Positions 11,568 through 23,353 of a DNA stretch of 64,000 nucleotides are shown piece after piece. This DNA is from Crambe crambe. Its lineage: Eukaryota; Porifera; Demospongiae; Poecilosclerida; Crambeidae. Under the pieces are notes generated by a model that was given only the letters and a program-made list of their open reading frames with translations, searched no databases and was not told where the DNA came from. Where the stretch lies: assembly GCA_963924555.1 (NCBI GenBank), contig OZ004583.1:8260582-8324581 (forward strand). The letters are read 5' to 3'. A program made the translations under genes and the position numbers. Each line of letters begins with the position of its first letter. The stretch's first letter is position 1.

Positions 11568-11918
11568 CGAGCCCCGCCCACTTTCTACCACAGGATCACC
11601 TCACCACACTAAACTGCATCAGAGAGTATTATATAAACCCTCTGATGCAGCGTGTGCAAAAGGACTTCAGTTCTGGTTGCATGTAACTATCAACTAGCAT
11701 ACAAGTTTTAATACATAGAGCTAAGCTTATCTAGCTAGATAACTCTATTATAGCTACTCCTAACGCCGGCTATGACTCACCTCCGATGGTGACCTTGCAA
11801 TTTGCCGGTAATAGTGCGCCACAAAGGCTCTGCTGGTTCGCCTATTACTAGCACCTTGAGACTGACTCACTCAGATAAATGATCGAGATCTCTATTTAAA
11901 GCACATCTTATTCTAGGC

Positions 11919-11921
<3 letters not shown>

Positions 11922-11973
<52 letters not shown>

Positions 11974-11976
11974 GAA
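11922..11976. repeat. poly(A) plus (AAAAG)n tract
   Basis: Thirty-two A residues (11922..11953) followed by GAAAA-type repeats. It could be the tail of a retroposed sequence or simple-sequence DNA. No target-site duplication was recognised. Confidence 0.85.
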
Positions 11977-12510
11977 GCAAGTGATAATGACACTTTTGGT
12001 GTGTGATGGATCAACTAGATTCATGCCGATGCCATGGATAGCTAAATGAATTTTTTTTCGTTACTAGAATTCATGCCCAGTAATATTTCGCATATAAGAT
12101 GATGAAACATTCTTGTTCTCGCAAAACAAACAAGTAAGGCAGTAGAACTTACGTAGATTAGCTAGAATAATTATTATTGCTATAGCTATCTAGTTTTAAT
12201 AGCCTTTGGATATTAATTATTATAGCTAATAAACAATGCTATTATTATACCTTCTAACTACGTATTGTTTTGAGCTGCACAGCTTGGTATTATTAGTATT
12301 TAACTATATACTCATTTTGTATGGTAACTGTTTTTTCCACACCAAAATGTGTGATATAGTGAACATGTGATTTTATGAGAAGTAATAATGCTATTTCTAT
12401 AATTCTAGCTGGCTATACAAAAATAAGAAGAAAAGCAAGCATAATACAAAGTGAGTTTAGAATGATTATAATTATGTGCACAAATTCTATTCATTAATGT
12501 TTTGCATCAG

Positions 12511-14013
12511 ATGACTTTTATGCTGATGATCCTATTGGTTGGACTGGAAGTGGAAGGACAAGTCATAGACCGTAAGCACGAATCTGTGATAAGAAGTAAT
12601 AGCTAGACTATCTATCACTAAGCATTTTTGTACTATCAACATTCATTAACTGTTCATATTAAAAATAATTAAGGAAAAAATTATATCATAGCATATGCAT
12701 ACAAGTTCAATTAGCTATTATAGATCCCTATCGGGGTAAAGTGGAGCAAACCTGCATGTGGGGTACTATGATGACTTCTTAGGTGCTAGGCCTAACTTAA
12801 TTGAAGCCATTTCATAGTAGACTACATAGCTAGCTAGCTAGCTGTATTCTGAGATTTGAGCTCAGAAATTGCAGAGTTTTTGAAAAATAGTGACCTGCTT
12901 TGCCTGGTATGTGCATGGTTATCGTGGAATGTAGCTACAAGGCGGGTACAAGTTAGCAGGCCCCTGCTGCTGGTTAGTAGCTAGTTGAGCTATATAGTTT
13001 TTGTACTGCAAAGAACAGCTTATATCACTATTAAGCCTTACTATAGTTAGCTAACAGAGCTCAGTTGCTAAATCTGTTCTTGTGGAAATTCTGACAAAAA
13101 CCATGCATACAGATGGAGCAGTTACCCTTTCCTCCTCCCTGAAGCAAAGCTCACTCTGTCCAGGGGAAGCCTTTGTAATCTTCACTTGTGCTGCCCTTGG
13201 CACTGACCTGACCTGGTTGATCGGAGAGACAATGATGTCCTACAATGCCAATGCCATGGTGGGGACCTTACGATCCAGCCAAGAGTCAGACATTACTGCA
13301 ACTCTTCTGCGAAAGGCCATCGTTCAAAGGGAAAATGGATATGGACATCGCTTATCAGTGTTGACCGTGAACATACGGCCATTGGCAACTGAGAACCTTA
13401 CTGTGCAGTGTCATAACGGCTCTTCTAATCAAGCCAGAAGTCTTATCTACTTACCCAAAATTCCAGGTGAGCTAACTAAGTAAGCCCACTGGTTGGCCTT
13501 CGCTATTCTTTTACAAGCTTGAGTTTTTAATTTTGTAACATGCATGCAGAACCTCCAGATGAACCAAGAATTTTGAACTCAACTATGGATGGTAATACTT
13601 TGAGTATGACATGGTCTGCTCCCCTCCGTCCTGAGGGTGACATTAGTCATTACTCCATTCAAGTAGATGATAACCCTCCATTGCTTGTAAAGAACACATC
13701 AGTTGCAATTCCAATCAACAATACATTCAGACACACAATCTACTTGAGAGCTGTAGATCAATGTGGACAAATTGGGACACAAACACTCCATGATTTGCCA
13801 GCAAGGCTGAGTACATCCAGTACTTCCTCCACAGTGTACAGGCAACTTAGTGGAGTCACTCCACAAAAAGTATCAAATCAAGGACTAAAAAGTTAGTTAT
13901 GGCTTAATCTATGCATCAGTCAGCTGGAATATTATTATTATACAGACACTGGAATCAATCAACTGGCCCTGTTTTGTATTACTTTGTTCCTGGACAAGTA
14001 CTTGCTGGAATGA
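12511..14013 (+). CDS. A1': Ig-FN3 protein with GPI-like tail
   Basis: Model of four exons: 12511..12571, 13113..13466, 13550..13891, 13946..14013; 275 codons with stop, all borders phase 1. Signal peptide 1-17 (MTFMLMILLVGLEVEG). Ig-like domain about 21-138 with SLCPGEAFVIFTC, DLTWLIG and VQCHNG. FN3 about 139-252 with MTWSAPLRPEG, HYSIQVD and LRAVDQCGQIG, then a Ser/Thr-rich linker with N-glycosylation sites (KNTS, NNTF). The tail (TGINQLALFCITLFL) is hydrophobic and ends five residues later, as in a GPI signal. About 0.6 kb upstream lies the minus-strand Rab-like pseudogene 1. Almost every codon matches A1 in its Ig and FN3 exons, so the copies are recent. Role inferred: secreted or membrane-anchored recognition protein. 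Confidence 0.85.
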
Positions 14014-14574
14014 CAGAATATGATGATGAAGTGCACAGTATCTTACTTTACATGTGTATAGCTATTGGTGTCATTATAGCCACTGAATGTATCAAGAATT
14101 TTAAGACTTTGAGTTAGCTAGCTACTGTAAAGAATGAGATGCCAGTTTTGTTTATTGCTTTGTTTTGTCCTCCCTACTGGATTATGTCAGTCAGTAAAGT
14201 GTAATATCAGTAACATAATTACCAGGGGTGACCCCTCGTGACCCCCTCAAGCAGATGCCAACAGAACAACACTGGTAGTGAATTCAGTAGTTAGGGGGTG
14301 GTTCAATGAATTTACCGATGAAAGCTAATTAGCTAGTCTTAAATTGTTCCTCTCTCAATGAATCTGCATTGTTCGGTGGTGATGTCATAATTACAATGAG
14401 AAAAGGAAGAAAAGGAACTGATGTACACTGTAGCTACTTCCTCTGTTAGTAAAGAGATGGCTCATGATTTTATTATACTGTATAGATTTAAGAGGCAGGT
14501 TTTGTTATGTGATGACAGTATAGGATTATTAGCAACTTTATAGAAAATAGCTACAAGAAAGTTAAACTCTTGCG

Positions 14575-15592
14575 ATGTATCTTATATATCCTAAGAAATA
14601 TTTTATTTCCGGAGCCCTATTTTCTCTGGTTATCTCTGTGGATGGGCAACAACTACCAGGTAAAATAAATTATATGTGATATTAATAAATTATCATGAGT
14701 AGCTATCCATGCAGTGATTCTTTCATCTACACTGAAACAAAGCTCTCTTTGTCCTGGAGAAACCTCAGCCACTTTCACCTGTCAAACCATTGGAACTGAT
14801 CTCACTTGGATCATCGGCTCGAGACTCATGTCCTTCAATGCGAATGCTCGAGTAGGCACACTGCGCTCCAATCCAGAGATGGACATCATTGCCACTTTGC
14901 TTCATAAAATTGTGGAAAATGGGAATGGATATGGGAATCGGTTATCAGTACTCACTGCTAACATACGACCCTCAGCAACTGAGAAACTTTTAGTGAAGTG
15001 TCATAACGGATCTATTAATTATGCCAAAAATATAACTTACTTCCCTAAAGTTACAGGTCAGCTATGAAATTCAACATTGCATGGATATTATTGCTATTCT
15101 TACTATATATAGAACCTCCTGCAAGACCAATATTCCTCCCATTTAACTTTACTGCCAGTAATGATGATGCTAGAGCCGTAAATATTGGATGGAATGTTTC
15201 TGGTATGAACACAGACAATGTCAAGTATTTCTCACTTAAAGTTGACAATGATCCTCCATTACTAATAAAAAATATGACGACTACTGTTTTGGTTGATTAT
15301 ATTAAGAATCATACCATTCAGTTAAGAGTGATTGACCAGTGTGGACAAGTAGGAGCACCTGCTGTTGATATAATTGACTGTGAACACCATGATAGGTCTT
15401 CCTCTATGACATTACAGCAGCCGCATGAAGTAGTGACAACACTAGTACAAAATGGAGCTAAAAATGGTATGGTGTTATCAGCAGAAAACAATATTCTTTA
15501 TTGATTGTGACAATCTTGCAGATACTGGAATAACTTCATTACTCCTTGGAAGCATAATTCTATGTTCACTTTATGGCATACTGGGACAATGA
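14575..15592 (+). CDS. A2': Ig-FN3 protein with GPI-like tail
   Basis: Exons 14575..14659, 14715..15056, 15113..15466, 15522..15592; 284 codons with stop, phase 1 throughout, introns only 55-56 bp. Signal peptide 1-24 (YFISGALFSLVISVDG). Ig-like domain about 29-142 with SLCPGETSATFTC, DLTWIIG and VKCHNG. FN3 about 143-260 with NIGWNVSGM, YFSLKVDNDPPLL and LRVIDQCGQVG. Last exon SLLLGSIILCSLYGILGQ then TGA: a terminal hydrophobic stretch suggesting GPI attachment. It is the intact counterpart of the A2 pseudogene and sits 560 bp downstream of A1' in the same direction, so A1' and A2' form a tandem pair. Confidence 0.88.
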
Positions 15593-16383
15593 TGACATAA
15601 AAAAGATGAAGAAATGTCAGCCACACAGCTATAATAATAATAATAATTATGTATAACTGTACTTGATCTAAAGTAGCACGCCTACATCTTCCAATGCAGT
15701 GCAAAATGACCACTTGAGTTGTTAAAAAAATTTATTTTTACCACACTGCATGCATGCACTGTATGTATAGTCAAGGAATCTCAGGTTGCAGACCACAGCG
15801 GCGACCCTTACCAACCAACTTTGTTTATACTATCACTCCAATTACTCTTTTATCCACGTTCTCAGTCTCATTTTATCCTTATAACCACTCTTGTCTTAAT
15901 GTTTCATCCTCAAGGGCAAGGTTGCTATCTCTGAGGAGAGGGAAATATGAGATAATGTAGTGTTGTGTATGGTTTATAATATAAAGAAAGTCATCAGTGG
16001 CCGAAATATCAGTATTCCATAATGACATGTTCAATGGTTTATAATGTAGAAAGTGTCATCAGTGGCAGTAGTCCATAATAATTATAGTAATGAAACTTTG
16101 TTGGCAGCAGATGCAAGATTATTGCAAATGCAGTAATCAACAGGATCTTCACTACCTACAAATAATTTTAAAAAATTATCGTGAATCATTTTGTGTAGCT
16201 ACGTACACTGGACTGGTAGCTACAGGTAAAGGTTTGATGTGTGAGGATCGAAATAAACTTTAGCATGTGCAGCATGTACGTGCTTGCATTTGGAGGGAAA
16301 GATGCATGAACTTCTGTACTACTAAAAAAATAGCTAGCTGTGGTGATGATAATTCTGTGCTCATGTTAATTAATCTATGTTAC

Positions 16384-17400
16384 CTGTAAACTCCAGAGGT
16401 AGACTTTCTGCTCCACACATATTGATCAGCAATACGACACTTGGAGTATTGGTTGTTGTTTCTTGATGTCCTATCACATCACTCTTCAGAGTAACTCCGT
16501 ATTCAGTAACTGTTTCCCTTGAAGGTTTCCAGAAGTGAGTCACATTTCTATCATTTGTTAAATAAAAATTGCATGAAGGGTCAGCATTGTTTATGTTGAC
16601 AAAACCACGTGCCTCATTAATTGCTAATGCATGAACGTTTCATGGTATGGATTGTCTATGGGCGTACGTGAGCTGTATCACACAGTCTATAGTAGAGGAA
16701 TATATAACACTAGCAAAGGTAAAGGGTTGGCATGTGGGGCTAATCCTATATTATTTCAAAGTGGTTAACCGGTTATGCATGGCATGCCTGCATGGCAGGC
16801 AGTTGCAGTACGAGTTTAACAGGTGAAAAAGGTCAAGTTCAAGAATAAGGCTTCAAAGCTACTTTTAGGCAACATACTGGCAGTATTCCTCATTCAGTAG
16901 GCTCTGTTCTTATAGCTACTGGAAAGTGCTACAGCTAGCATGCAAACAGTGGTGTGCACCAATTGGGTGGGCTAGATTTAGAACTCTGCACGTGAATGGG
17001 CGAGCCATATTGGGGGAGGGGTTGTTAGTAACTTGTTACCGCAAGGTGTTAGGTGTACCATAATGACCAAAACAGAGATACCCAATCTCACTCTCACACC
17101 TGTTTGCTTGGCATCACACCCCTGCCACATACTAACCAATATGACACAGAAGGAGATGATATCAAGCAATTTTTGAATTTTTGTCTAGTTGAGCTATGGT
17201 GAACTTTAGCTTGTATAAGAGATCAGGCTAAAAAAAGCCAAATCAGCCAAGGAGCACACAAAGAGGTGTGGTTGTCTCTGCCATATATATGGAGATATTG
17301 TAGTGGATGGTAACTAGATGAGTACAAACCTCACTCTGATCGCAACGGTGGTAAAGATGAAGAAATTCAATGATCAAGAAATTCATGCCAAGTGTTTATC
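16384..17400 (-). pseudogene. M1 pseudogene remnants
   Basis: On the minus strand, 16570..16384 matches the M1 FN3 exon (ends with ESLPLEFTG-like codons and the same ACAG/GT donor) but with internal deletions and frame loss. A last-exon relic (GTAGTGAAGATCCTG start) follows at about 16152 and stops early. A degraded signal-peptide exon lies near 17335-17400 with its ATG changed to TTG. The Ig exon is absent. This completes the A1-A2-M1 duplication seen at 372-6015. Confidence 0.65.
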
Positions 17401-18130
17401 GGCCAATAATTACTATTATTCACGTGATGATACAAGTGAGCATGTTAGAGTCCCCCTAACTGACCAATCAGGTAACAGGCATATGACTAAGCTTCCATAG
17501 AATACTCTTGGGACTGTACATAAAGGTACTACAGGGCATTGTGGGGCGGGCCTGATCTGATGTATGTTGCAAGCTTAGAATGTATGAAAGATACATATCA
17601 GCCAAACTTGCTAGTGTGAGACTGTGTTTAGATTGATTTTGACTTCCATAGAGAGACCACCTCCCTTTTAAGACCACTTTATTGTGGCCCACTATAGGCA
17701 GGTTTCATTGTAGTGTAGAGACTGCAATACTGCACATGCATAGATGCATGGTTGCATTCACTTCTTAATGGCCCAGATTTGTATACTCATTATGGCTTTA
17801 TTTTAGCTTTTATGTCCCTGAACTGAAGCTTCATGACGTATGGTGGTAAGCTGAGGGTCTAGCAGTGTTACACTACAGCCAAGGGGTCTCAGGTTTCTAA
17901 ATAGACCGTGGATCCCTTGGTCTCGGTGTCTAACGTATATTTATCAATTACTTTATACGACACGTGTCAGTGTTATCTATAAAGAAACAATGATGTTAGA
18001 TTTCAGGGCTGTAATGATCTGAAAAGAGGCACTGACTCAAGCCTAGAGGGTATGGGGAGTTTAGAAAACTACAATATTATCAAGGAACAATTGCTCCAGT
18101 ACATGTATCTCATGGTTATTAGCTAGAATG
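17400..18130. other. gene-free stretch
   Basis: No convincing exon. It contains short matches to 9240-9660 (for example AAGCTTAGAATGTATGAAAG-like and TTATCAATTACTTTATACGA-like sequence, partly inverted), consistent with the duplicated neighbourhood. Confidence 0.4.
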
Positions 18131-18267
18131 CACCACGTAGGGAGCCAATCTCAGACCCAGAGCCAGCTTGCATGCATGGCCATGGGTTTGGGGATACCTT
18201 CCAGATAATTCATGCCATTTTAGAAAATTTCCATGGCCAGCAGAGGAATGATTGGTAAGCGAAACAA

Positions 18268-18293
18268 CCCCCCCCCCCCCCCCCCCCCCCCCC
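18268..18293. repeat. poly(C) run of 26
   Basis: Uninterrupted C run followed by GGG. Its true length is prone to sequencing error. Confidence 0.9.
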
Positions 18294-19149
18294 GGGCAGA
18301 TTTAGTAAGGGGTCCAATTTGATAATGTAACAGGGTTTCATAAGGATTTTTAGGGGGGGAGAGAAGTGCATCTGTACATAGATGATCACATGGCCATTGA
18401 CGGTGGTGTGGGCCCACAAAGAGCATGAAAATTGTACTTGTTTTTGGAGGATTGAGATTTGTGTCACATAATACTTATTGATTGCTTTCTACATGTTTTG
18501 GTCATGGCTATCAAAGTGCTTTGCAGTAAGCATTATACAGCTTCCTACATGCTGACAGCAAAGAAGTTGAAGCACAACTGAGACAGCCTAAGGACTACAT
18601 TTCCAAAGTGAATTCCCAGATTATGTAAAAAAAACTATGCACATTATTGATAGGACACATACAACAGAACTTCTAGGACACATGGTAATAGGTATACATA
18701 CTATCTAGGACACAGGCTTGCTAGTACACATGGAATAGGGCATACTATTAGGACTTATTGGCTACTAGGACGCATGGAATAGGACATACCTTATTGGCTA
18801 CTAGGATGTATGGAATAGACTCTGAATTGGGCAGGAAGACTTTCTTATTGACGTCTGCCTTCCACCCTTTGGCTTCCTCAAAGGACACCTGATTGGTCAG
18901 GTCAAACATGATAATACAGCCAAACGCTCCTCTGTAGTATGTCCTGGCCATCATCCTACCATTGTCCTGGCCTGCGATGTCCCACATCTAGTGGGTGTGC
19001 ATGTGCATGCATAATACAAGGCATAAAATTCCAAATAGTGGTTTAACTTATAACTGAAGAAGTCCAACACTCATTAGACACAAATCATAAGTTTCCTCAC
19101 ATGTAATCTTCTTCAGACCATTTTTATCATCTTCACTGCATAGTCAGCT

Positions 19150-20790
19150 GAATCAGGTAAGAAACAGAAAAATGATTTATATATTATACTACAGATTCAT
19201 CTTCATTGGTTGGTAACTAATTATTGAACTTTCTGGCCGGGTTAAGAATAGTAATTAAAGAGATTACTAAAATTTATCACAGATTTTTATTATACAAGTC
19301 AAAAGGTATAATAATAAGTCACTTGACATAGCAACAATTACGCTGTTTATAAGGGCACTGCCAATCAGCTAGATAAACATTATGGATATCATCAAATATA
19401 ATATCACGTAAACTTGTTAAAAATACATTTATTCTGCATACTCAGACATGAGATTCATAGGGTGAATATTGTGGATATTATTCATTTTAATGTAAACTTA
19501 AAATTATCTTTTTTATGAATAACATTAAATATCATGAATATCATCATGATGAAAAAAAGGTCAAAATTCCCCCTCAAAGAGTTTTCATAACAGTGCGTCA
19601 CCAAAGGAGGAAACTTATAAGTTAATAACTTAATATTAAACTTATGATGTGTGTCTAATGAGTGTTCAATGTTATGAATGTGTTCATCTTTTTGTTTACT
19701 TCCTTTTCTGAGAGACATCTGGAGAATATTGCACAACCACTAAATCCCTCACCGGTGGGCTATAAAGGAAGGAAGCATTTTTGCCTCAGCACAGCGCAGT
19801 GATGGTACATACGTGCGTTCATGTACACCCACGCAATGCATTGCATGATTAGAACCATGTAGAATTTGTGCATGTGCAAGATAAATTCAAGTGAGCAAAA
19901 TATACTGTCATACAAATGCAATGATCTTAATTTTAGCGAGCACGAATTTATTCTGCACTGTCGGCAAATTTTGTGTCAGCCAACCTGAAAACCTCTGTAC
20001 TACAGTCCACAGAAAGCTAAGAGCACCTTGAGACAACCATCTAGGAGGTTGAACAACTACAAGCCACATTAGCATGGTGACTGGAAAGCCAAGAGCACCT
20101 AGAGAATGATGACTACATGCTCCAGAAAGAACAGAAACAGCAGAGACAACAGTGTAGGCGAATTTACGATCGGCAGACCTCAGTAGACCTTAGTATTCCC
20201 TAGTATTCTACAGGACACTGAGACCCCCAACTTGCATTTCCTATGTCGATGTCTTTTTTAAGGACCATCTTTGCCAAATTTGGGGATGTGGTCATGTTCC
20301 AACCGAGGTACAGGGGTGTGGACAATTTTTGGGGGTGGTGGACACCAAGCTTGAGTAGACAGCAATAATGAGAGCCATGATGAGCATGAATAAAGAGATG
20401 ATTAGCTAAGCAACAGGAAGCCAAGAGCACTAAGATCAACAACTACATGAGCCAGACATCAGGAAAGCTGAGTACAAGCCTTGCATGGAAGTGAATATAA
20501 GAGTATAAATTCAGGTCATTTCACGAATTGACACTCAACTCTACCCTTCGAATTGAGTGTGCACTACGCTAGTCTAGTCAATAGCTAGCTACTAGTGAAC
20601 ACGAGAACCCTAACAGTTACTTCACCTGTTCCTTGGGAAACCCCATAGCAGTGAATAGGCCTTGTTAGATTAACTATGCTCCACCATGAAAAATCCTGAC
20701 CAGAAACATGAAATATCATTAACACTGGCCTTATTGAGCTACGATTGTTATAAGACATTGCCTACCTAAGTCCATATAGCTGGCTACCAG
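19150..20790. other. intronic stretch, degenerate short repeats
   Basis: Between Rab-like exons. A phrase GGAAAGCCAAGAGCAC recurs in variant form near 20015, 20088 and 20408. The segment near 20687 (AAAATCCTGACCAGAAACAT) is repeated at 26750. No exon recognised. Confidence 0.45.
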
Positions 20791-20792
20791 TG

Positions 20793-20990
20793 CCGAGGCA
20801 TTAGTCTTTTTAAAGACTAACTTGTTATGTTATTGGTTTCCTCTAAAAAAAATTTAAAGGAAGAGGGGGTGCATCTTATACTAGGGAGGGAGACCAATTT
20901 TTGCAACAAGCAGGAAGTTTTAGCTGAGATTTGGGATTGCTAAAAAATAAAAGGCAGTGTGTGGTATGATTTTTTGCCTCGGCACCAAAG
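20793..20990. mobile_element. small element with GTGCCGAGGCA inverted ends
   Basis: AGTGCCGAGGCA near 20793 is matched by TGCCTCGGCAC near 20977, followed at once by a second AGTGCCGAGGCA. The interior is non-coding. Probably a MITE. Confidence 0.45.
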
Positions 20991-21303
20991 TGCCGAGGCA
21001 CAGTGCTGGAGGTGACTATATGGTGGTGGTACGTTTCACGTGCACGCGCAATGATGCACGATGATGCATATCGAGCATGTGCATTAATCTCTAGAGCTAG
21101 ACACAAGCTTTACTACGGTACTAAGGACAAACAGACAGACTTAGGCTCAGGCTCGCGGTCACTACGCCGGTAATTCTACACCGCGAAGGGAGTGCTGATG
21201 TGTCTTGGTCGTCTTTGCCGACAAATCAAGCCCATTTAATGACATCCAGAGAACTGACTAAAAGGCAGCAGTGAACTAAAACAACAGAGATTGCAGTGTA
21301 CAC

Positions 21304-21399
21304 AAACTAGTGATCAATTGAAGTGCCAAAGAGATAAACTAGTGATCATTTGAAGTGCCAAAGAGACGAACTAGTGATCGTTTGAAGTGCCAAAGAGAG
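21304..21399. repeat. 32-bp tandem repeat, three units
   Basis: Units start at 21304, 21336 and 21368 with the core ACTAGTGATC-NN-TTGAAGTGCC. Differences between units are one or two bases. Confidence 0.9.
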
Positions 21400-21885
21400 A
21401 GCCATGGTGAAGGAGAATCTCAGAACTAAGACTGAGGCTTCCAAACAATGAGAGAATCCAGTACACATACTTCAATCAATGCGTGAGAATAACCATTCAA
21501 AAACGGCAGTTTGAAAGCATTGAACAGCAAGAATACTAGCTATGTAAATACTAACCCTACTACATGTTTCTCAGTGTGCATTATTTAGAATGTTTAATAA
21601 AAAAAAGCATTCCTAGCCTTTTAAAAGACTGTCATAGTTACAAATTATCCTCTGGTGTTGTGGAGTGTATATCCATATTTGGCATAAGTTGCAACCATTG
21701 CAACTATAATATAGTGATATGAATCATGCAGGGAGACACAAGTTAGATATTAGCAAGCTTCTATTCCAGCACTATTAAACAGAGAAGTCAAGGCAACATG
21801 CTATGTCTAGCACAGTAATAATGTTTTCCTAAAATGATTGGCCATGGAGAACTAGAACTTTATGGTTCACCATCACTACTTGCAT

Positions 21886-22494
21886 TAGCCTCGTACCCAG
21901 CCTCTTTTTTCCTTTTTTGGATGGGGAAAAAGAGAGCCTGGTATCCACTGTTTGCGCATGCGCCAATTTTTTTATTATATAATTAATAAACGCGCATGCG
22001 ATGACAAGTTTTGACGTCGAGAAATGCTCATGCATGATGTACTATTCCGAGAATGCTAAAGATCCTCAAGGGTATCAGCAGTAACGAGGGCTTCGGGGGC
22101 ACAGAAGAGAAGGCTAAGACTGGCAGATGTAGCGAGGTAGTACTGGCCAAAACATCGTTGGTCGATCATCAGAGCATATATCAGACAAACAGAAACATCC
22201 TTCCCATCGTAGACTGCCTTGACAGCAGTGTGTGTTATTCTTTCTTCGGGAATGCCAATTTTCTCCAAGGAGAAACGAAGAGCAGCAGCAAAGGAGCACG
22301 AGCAAAACTATACAGCATTGTACAAGTTGTGCAACCGCGCCCATTAATTATGACGATCGTGTAGCGGAAATATCCGAGTGATATCCTGATTCCCAGATTT
22401 CTGGGAAAAACTGGCGCATGCGCAAACAGTGGATACCAGGCTCTCTTTTTCCCCCACCCCCCCAAAAAGGTAAAGAGAGCTGGGTTCGAGGCTA
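21886..22494. mobile_element. 609-bp inverted-repeat DNA transposon with 9-bp target duplication
   Basis: Starts TAGCCTCGTACCCAGCCTC and ends GAGCTGGGTTCGAGGCTA, with matching inner arms (CCTGGTATCCACTGTTTGCG and its reverse complement). TACTTGCAT flanks both sides directly, a 9-bp target-site duplication as is typical of Mutator-like elements. On the minus strand the interior (22268..22056) encodes EKIGIPEERITHTAVKAVYD then GKDV, ALMIDQ and LLFCAPEAL, resembling a deleted RecQ-type helicase with the ATP-binding part missing. The same ends form the tiny palindromes at 41682-41724 and 62055-62110. Confidence 0.75.
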
Positions 22495-23353
22495 TACTTG
22501 CATTTGCAAGATAAGGTGTTTTTACTCCCATGCTTGCAAAACGTGAGCCCCGCCCACCATGCCTGAAGAAATTCATTAAACTTCACACTGTGACACACCG
22601 AAGACAGACTATACTGGCCGACAGTGATTGCTTGCAGAAGCTCTATCTCTTCATGCAATCAAGCGTAGCTAGCTATCTCGGCTTTATAGTTGTTCTGGCT
22701 TACCTCCTATGGTGACCTTGTAGTTTGTCAACCATTCCTTTGTACAATAGCGCGCCACAAAGGCTGTCTTCCCCACTGCTGGTTCGCCTATTACTAGCAC
22801 CTCGAAAACTGACTCACACATTTCGTCTGCTAGCTCGTCTTAGCTAGGCCAAGACACACCTGGTCACTATGATATCTATTTAGAGCACATCAACCATGTC
22901 TAGCTAGGCTACTGGGCATGCGCGCGCATCCATAATTTGGCTATAAAAGTAGTGGCATTTAGCGAACAAACTCATAATAAGCTTAGCGTTCTAGTTAGAA
23001 AGGCCGGTTTGAAAATCGACCTTAACTAGTCAAAAAAAGCTATTAAAAAATAATCTGATGAATATTAAAACGGTACTACATTTACTACTACTGTAGTTGT
23101 ATTGATGTCCTCCACCGCTTTAATAGCTATTTACTGGGGTACCTGGAGAACCAAAACAATGATGCCATTAAGAGTGGTAGCTAAATATTATTGCTCTTTT
23201 AAAAAAATACAGTTTCTTCTTAACATAAAAAGAATACACAGAAAAAGAAGAAAAAATGCTGATCTTTGTGAGATGATTATTTTATGACTGCATGTAGCTA
23301 GATATCTATGAATGGCATGTTTTTCTCTACAGCTGCAGCACCTATGCATTTTC

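Larger units (their letters stand above)
9881..11880 (-). pseudogene. Rab32-like GTPase pseudogene 1
   Basis: Minus-strand remnants of a small GTPase. First exon about 11880..11781: sequence matching the intact P-loop exon at 22704-22821, but about 10 bases are deleted exactly over the GKT codons and the ATG is lost. Second exon 10308..10260: ADYALKTKWSEEETDYM, matching VEYGVKVF and REETE of the intact gene. Third exon from about 10174: CDIAGQD, MARTYYRG and FGCI, then about 50 bases deleted, then LPNSEPIPCVLVANK-like sequence. Without the phosphate-binding loop it cannot be a working GTPase. It lies divergently, about 0.6 kb upstream of A1'. Confidence 0.75.
18760..22821 (-). pseudogene. Rab32-like GTPase copy 2, partly open
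   Basis: Minus-strand exons. 22821..22704: M start, VLVIGEPAVGKTAFVARY, TNYKVTIG, an intact P-loop ending phase 1 at GTAAGC. 19147..19101: ADYAVK, then frame loss and a TGA compared with copy 1. 18987..18790: WDIAGQDNGRMMARTYYRG, GCIIMFDLTN, KKVFLPNSESIPYILVANK, then GTATGT. WDIAGQ, rather than WDTAGQ, and the KxxLPN spacing before the NK motif are Rab32/38-like. A C-terminal exon with the SAK-like motif and prenylation cysteines was not found, and a 609-bp transposon (21886-22494) lies in the first intron. It could be a recently inactivated gene. It is divergent from A3, 0.5 kb away. Confidence 0.7.

Noticed and set aside
18210..18467. Minus-strand frames with a poly-Gly run
   Set aside because: The Gly run is the 26-base C homopolymer.
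21304..21399. Possible CRISPR-like array
   Set aside because: The three 32-bp units are directly adjacent with no spacers, and the genome is eukaryotic.
22235..22658. Overlapping minus-strand frames in and beyond the 609-bp element
   Set aside because: They run through inverted-repeat arms of the element and lack conserved motifs, apart from the helicase-like part reported separately.
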